Shown: positions 7,640 to 9,113 of the stretch, in pieces | Layout of the letters: the number at the start of each line of letters is the position of its first letter | Numbering within the stretch: the first letter of the stretch is position 1 | Source: a bacterium UBA1790 | GTDB taxonomy: Bacteria > Bacteroidota > Bacteroidia > Bacteroidales > Muribaculaceae | DNA: 9,113 nt | Reading direction: 5' to 3' | NCBI GenBank assembly: GCA_002314465.1 | Contig: DCGA01000040.1 | Coordinates: 3,423 to 12,535, forward strand | Translations under genes and position numbers: made by a program | Notes under the pieces: model-generated | Told to the model about the DNA's origin: nothing | The model's input: the letters and a program-made list of their open reading frames with translations, nothing else | Database searches by the model: none

Positions 7640-7810
7640 ATGGAAACTTTATTGTTTACAGTGGCATTATTGGCGCTCGCAGTGGTGCTGCTCGGGGTTA
7701 AGATTTTCTTCGTTAAAGGAGGCAAATTTCCTAACACCCACATCCACGCAAATCCCGAAATGAAGAAGCGTGGCATCACATGCGCGAGAGACGAAAAATT
7801 TTACGAATAA
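7640..7810 (+). CDS. Small single-pass membrane protein, 56 residues, unknown function
   Basis: A 56-codon frame runs from the ATG at 7640 to TAA at 7808-7810. Residues 3-20 (TLLFTVALLALAVVLLGV) form one hydrophobic segment. It is followed by KIFFVKGGKF with lysines at 21, 26 and 29, so by the positive-inside rule the C-terminal tail should be cytoplasmic. The tail contains FPNTH (30-34), a basic stretch MKKRG (41-45), a single Cys48 and an acidic end. It resembles short conserved proteins annotated as hypothetical in other Bacteroidales, with a similar KGG-FP-TH tail; this is recollection, not a search. Coding status is supported by the exact -7 box just upstream, a clear membrane segment and the tight 26-bp link to the OmpH-like gene. 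I do not recognise a function. It lacks the cysteine cluster of NqrM-type maturation proteins. Confidence 0.82.
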   Translation: METLLFTVALLALAVVLLGVKIFFVKGGKFPNTHIHANPEMKKRGITCARDEKFYE

Positions 7811-7836
7811 AAAATTATAACACATAAAAAATAGAA

Positions 7837-8424
7837 ATGAACTTTACTAAGCTTACCTTTAAGTTGGCGGTTGTAGCTCTCCTCGTTATGGGTGCTACTT
7901 CTTGCAACGAGAAAACTGAAAAGAAAACTGTGGCAAATGCTCCCGCCGGAATGGAAAATCTCACAATCCGTTACATCGACGAGGATTCTATCATGGCCAA
8001 TTACAACCTCGCTAAGGACATCAACGAAGCAATGCTTCGCCGTCAGAACCAGTATGATGCAGCCCAGCAGCAGCGCGGCAACGAAATCAACAAGTTCGGC
8101 AACGCTATGCAGCAGAAGTACAAAAACAACGGTTACCTCACCGAGGACAGTTTCAACGCCGACCAAGCTAAGCTCCAGAAGATGCAGAACGATGCACAGA
8201 ACTATCTGGGCAGCCTGCAGCAGAGCATCCAGAATGAACTTGGCCAGAGCCAGATTCAGCTCATGGACTCTATCAACAACTTCATGAAGGACTACGCTAA
8301 GCAGAAAGGTTATGACATGGTACTGCGCAAGAGCGCTACCCTGTACATCGACCCCAAGTTTGACGTTACCGACGAGGTTATCGAGGGCTTGAACAAGCGC
8401 TACGTTAAGGTAGAGAAGAAATAA
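7837..8424 (+). CDS. OmpH/Skp-family periplasmic chaperone with lipoprotein signal
   Basis: The product has 195 residues. Skp/OmpH proteins are trimeric periplasmic chaperones that hold unfolded outer-membrane proteins on the way to the BAM complex. Residues 1-22 form a signal peptide (basic NFTKLTFK, then the hydrophobic LAVVALLVMGA) ending in ATSC, so Cys23 is a probable lipidation site. Residues 42-60 (IRYIDEDSIMANYNLAKD region) match the first strand and helix start of the family. A long charged and glutamine-rich helical region (about 57-158) forms the coiled-coil tentacle. The C-terminal portion, GYDMVLRKSATLYIDPKFDV (158-177) and TDEVIEGLNKRY (178-189), is the typical final strand and helix. 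The residues after Cys23 (NEKTEKK) do not clearly match the Bacteroidetes surface-export signal, so it probably faces the periplasm. It lies 26 bp after the small membrane protein gene. The family call is firm; the lipid anchor is a motif prediction. Confidence 0.92.
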   Translation: MNFTKLTFKLAVVALLVMGATSCNEKTEKKTVANAPAGMENLTIRYIDEDSIMANYNLAKDINEAMLRRQNQYDAAQQQRGNEINKFGNAMQQKYKNNGYLTEDSFNADQAKLQKMQNDAQNYLGSLQQSIQNELGQSQIQLMDSINNFMKDYAKQKGYDMVLRKSATLYIDPKFDVTDEVIEGLNKRYVKVEKK

Positions 8425-8440
8425 TATCGAATTTATAACT

Positions 8441-8494
8441 GACAGTCGCGTGCGGTGCCTGACCCATGACGGGGCAGAACTACACGCGATTGTT
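8441..8494 (+). other. Structured stem-loop between the OmpH-like gene and hflX
   Basis: Bases 8441-8452 and 8483-8494 pair in a 12-bp stem on the plus strand, including two G-U pairs (8445 with 8490, 8441 with 8494). The core TCGCGTG/CACGCGA is perfect. The 30-base interior can form a small inner hairpin (TGCC 8456-8459 with GGCA 8473-8476). The following bases, TTGTTTGTG, are U-rich but not a clean tract. The two G-U pairs would be mismatches on the minus strand, so a plus-strand RNA is favoured. It could be an imperfect terminator for the OmpH-like gene, a 3' stabiliser, or an element in the hflX leader; I cannot decide which. Confidence 0.55.
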
Positions 8495-8519
8495 TGTGAT
8501 ATATATAATAATGTAATCT

Positions 8520-9113
8520 ATGGGACTTATTGACGACAGCAAACGTGTCAACGACTTTGTGGAAGAGCAGGCAGTGCTCGTGGGACTCATCACACCCCAG
8601 CAACCCGAGAACAAGGCTAAGGAATACCTTGATGAGCTCGAGTTTCTTGCCACTACTGCCGGTGCGACTACTGTAAAGAAGTTTACACAGCGTTGCGACT
8701 CGCCCAACAGTACCTCGTTCGTGGGTAAGGGCAAACTTGAGGAAATCGCCAACTATGTTGAGGAGAACGAGATAGACCTCGTTATCTTTGACGATGACCT
8801 TACACCCAAGCAGACTTACAACATCGAGAAGGTGGTGAAATCGAAGGTGCTCGACCGAACCAGCCTCATCCTCGACATCTTTGCCAAGCGTGCGCAGACC
8901 GCCAACGCCAAGATGCAGGTAGAGCTGGCACAGTACCAGTACCTGCTGCCTCGACTGGCAGGTATGTGGACCCACCTTGAGCGTCAGCGTGGTGGTATCG
9001 GTATGCGTGGCCCCGGTGAGGAACAGATTGAGACCGACCGCCGTATCATCAAGACCAAGATATCACTGCTCAAGCAGAAACTCGTGGCATGGGACAAGCA
9101 GAAGACCATACAG
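8520..9113 (+). CDS. hflX: GTPase HflX, N-terminal part, cut by window edge
   Basis: The first 198 residues are visible. HflX is a ribosome-associated GTPase that splits stalled 70S ribosomes under stress. The HflX-specific N-terminal domain is clear: FVGKGKLEEI (67-76), FDDDLTPKQTYNIEK (90-104), the very conserved VLDRTSLILDIFAKRA (110-125), QVELAQYQYLLPRL (133-146), and the glycine-rich GGIGMRGPGEEQIETDRR (158-175) before the linker helices. The G domain with the P-loop lies beyond base 9113. At the glycine-rich motif the commonly cited form is GPGETQLETDRR; here it reads GPGEEQIETDRR. The ATG at 8520 is the first possible start, because an in-frame TAA lies at 8514-8516. There is no Shine-Dalgarno sequence; the upstream bases are A/T-rich. 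No clear promoter was found in the 95-bp gap, so expression may depend on the upstream unit or on a site I cannot recognise. Confidence 0.95.
   Translation, partial: MGLIDDSKRVNDFVEEQAVLVGLITPQQPENKAKEYLDELEFLATTAGATTVKKFTQRCDSPNSTSFVGKGKLEEIANYVEENEIDLVIFDDDLTPKQTYNIEKVVKSKVLDRTSLILDIFAKRAQTANAKMQVELAQYQYLLPRLAGMWTHLERQRGGIGMRGPGEEQIETDRRIIKTKISLLKQKLVAWDKQKTIQ

Noticed and set aside
8433..8975. A 180-codon minus-strand frame over the start of hflX
   Set aside because: It is antisense to strongly conserved HflX motifs and runs through the intergenic stem-loop; there is no sign of coding.
1..9113. A possible new defence, mobile or secretion system
   Set aside because: Every larger gene except the TPR protein belongs to a known housekeeping family with intact motifs. 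There are no transposase, integrase, toxin-antitoxin, nuclease or CRISPR signs, and I saw no foreign-looking stretch.

Overview
The window looks like chromosomal housekeeping DNA from a member of the order Bacteroidales, perhaps a Muribaculaceae- or Prevotella-like gut bacterium. Three things point there. The proteins resemble Bacteroidetes versions of their families. Start codons are preceded by A/T-rich stretches without Shine-Dalgarno sequences. Two promoter-like sites match the Bacteroidetes -7 element TAnnTTTG. The family-level placement is an impression from mid-range GC and protein style, not a computed result. I see no insertion sequence, phage gene, CRISPR array, tRNA or rRNA.

Bases 1-7477 carry five genes, all on the minus strand. 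Read in the direction of transcription they are: pepD (Xaa-His dipeptidase, 7477-6017); a strong Rho-independent terminator; a 731-residue cytoplasmic TPR protein of unknown function (5872-3677); an M3 peptidyl-dipeptidase of the Dcp type (3637-1598), 39 bp further on and probably co-transcribed; a second Rho-independent terminator; a dCMP/cytidine deaminase family protein (1429-971) with its own -7 box and a perfect stem-loop in its leader; and an S41 C-terminal processing protease (934 to beyond base 1), 36 bp after the deaminase.

A divergent intergenic region (7478-7639) separates this block from plus-strand genes. These are a 56-codon single-pass membrane protein (7640-7810), an OmpH/Skp-type periplasmic chaperone that carries a lipoprotein signal (7837-8424), and the GTPase HflX (8520 to beyond base 9113). 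The small protein and the OmpH-like lipoprotein are 26 bp apart and share one recognisable promoter. A long, partly GC-rich stem-loop lies between the OmpH-like gene and hflX.

Functionally, the minus block holds three peptidases: two probably cytoplasmic peptide-degrading enzymes and one membrane-anchored processing protease. The plus side combines envelope protein folding with ribosome rescue. The window gives no convincing sign of a new multi-gene system. The least explained items are the large TPR protein, the 56-residue membrane protein and two intergenic RNA structures. No gap between genes exceeds 170 bp.
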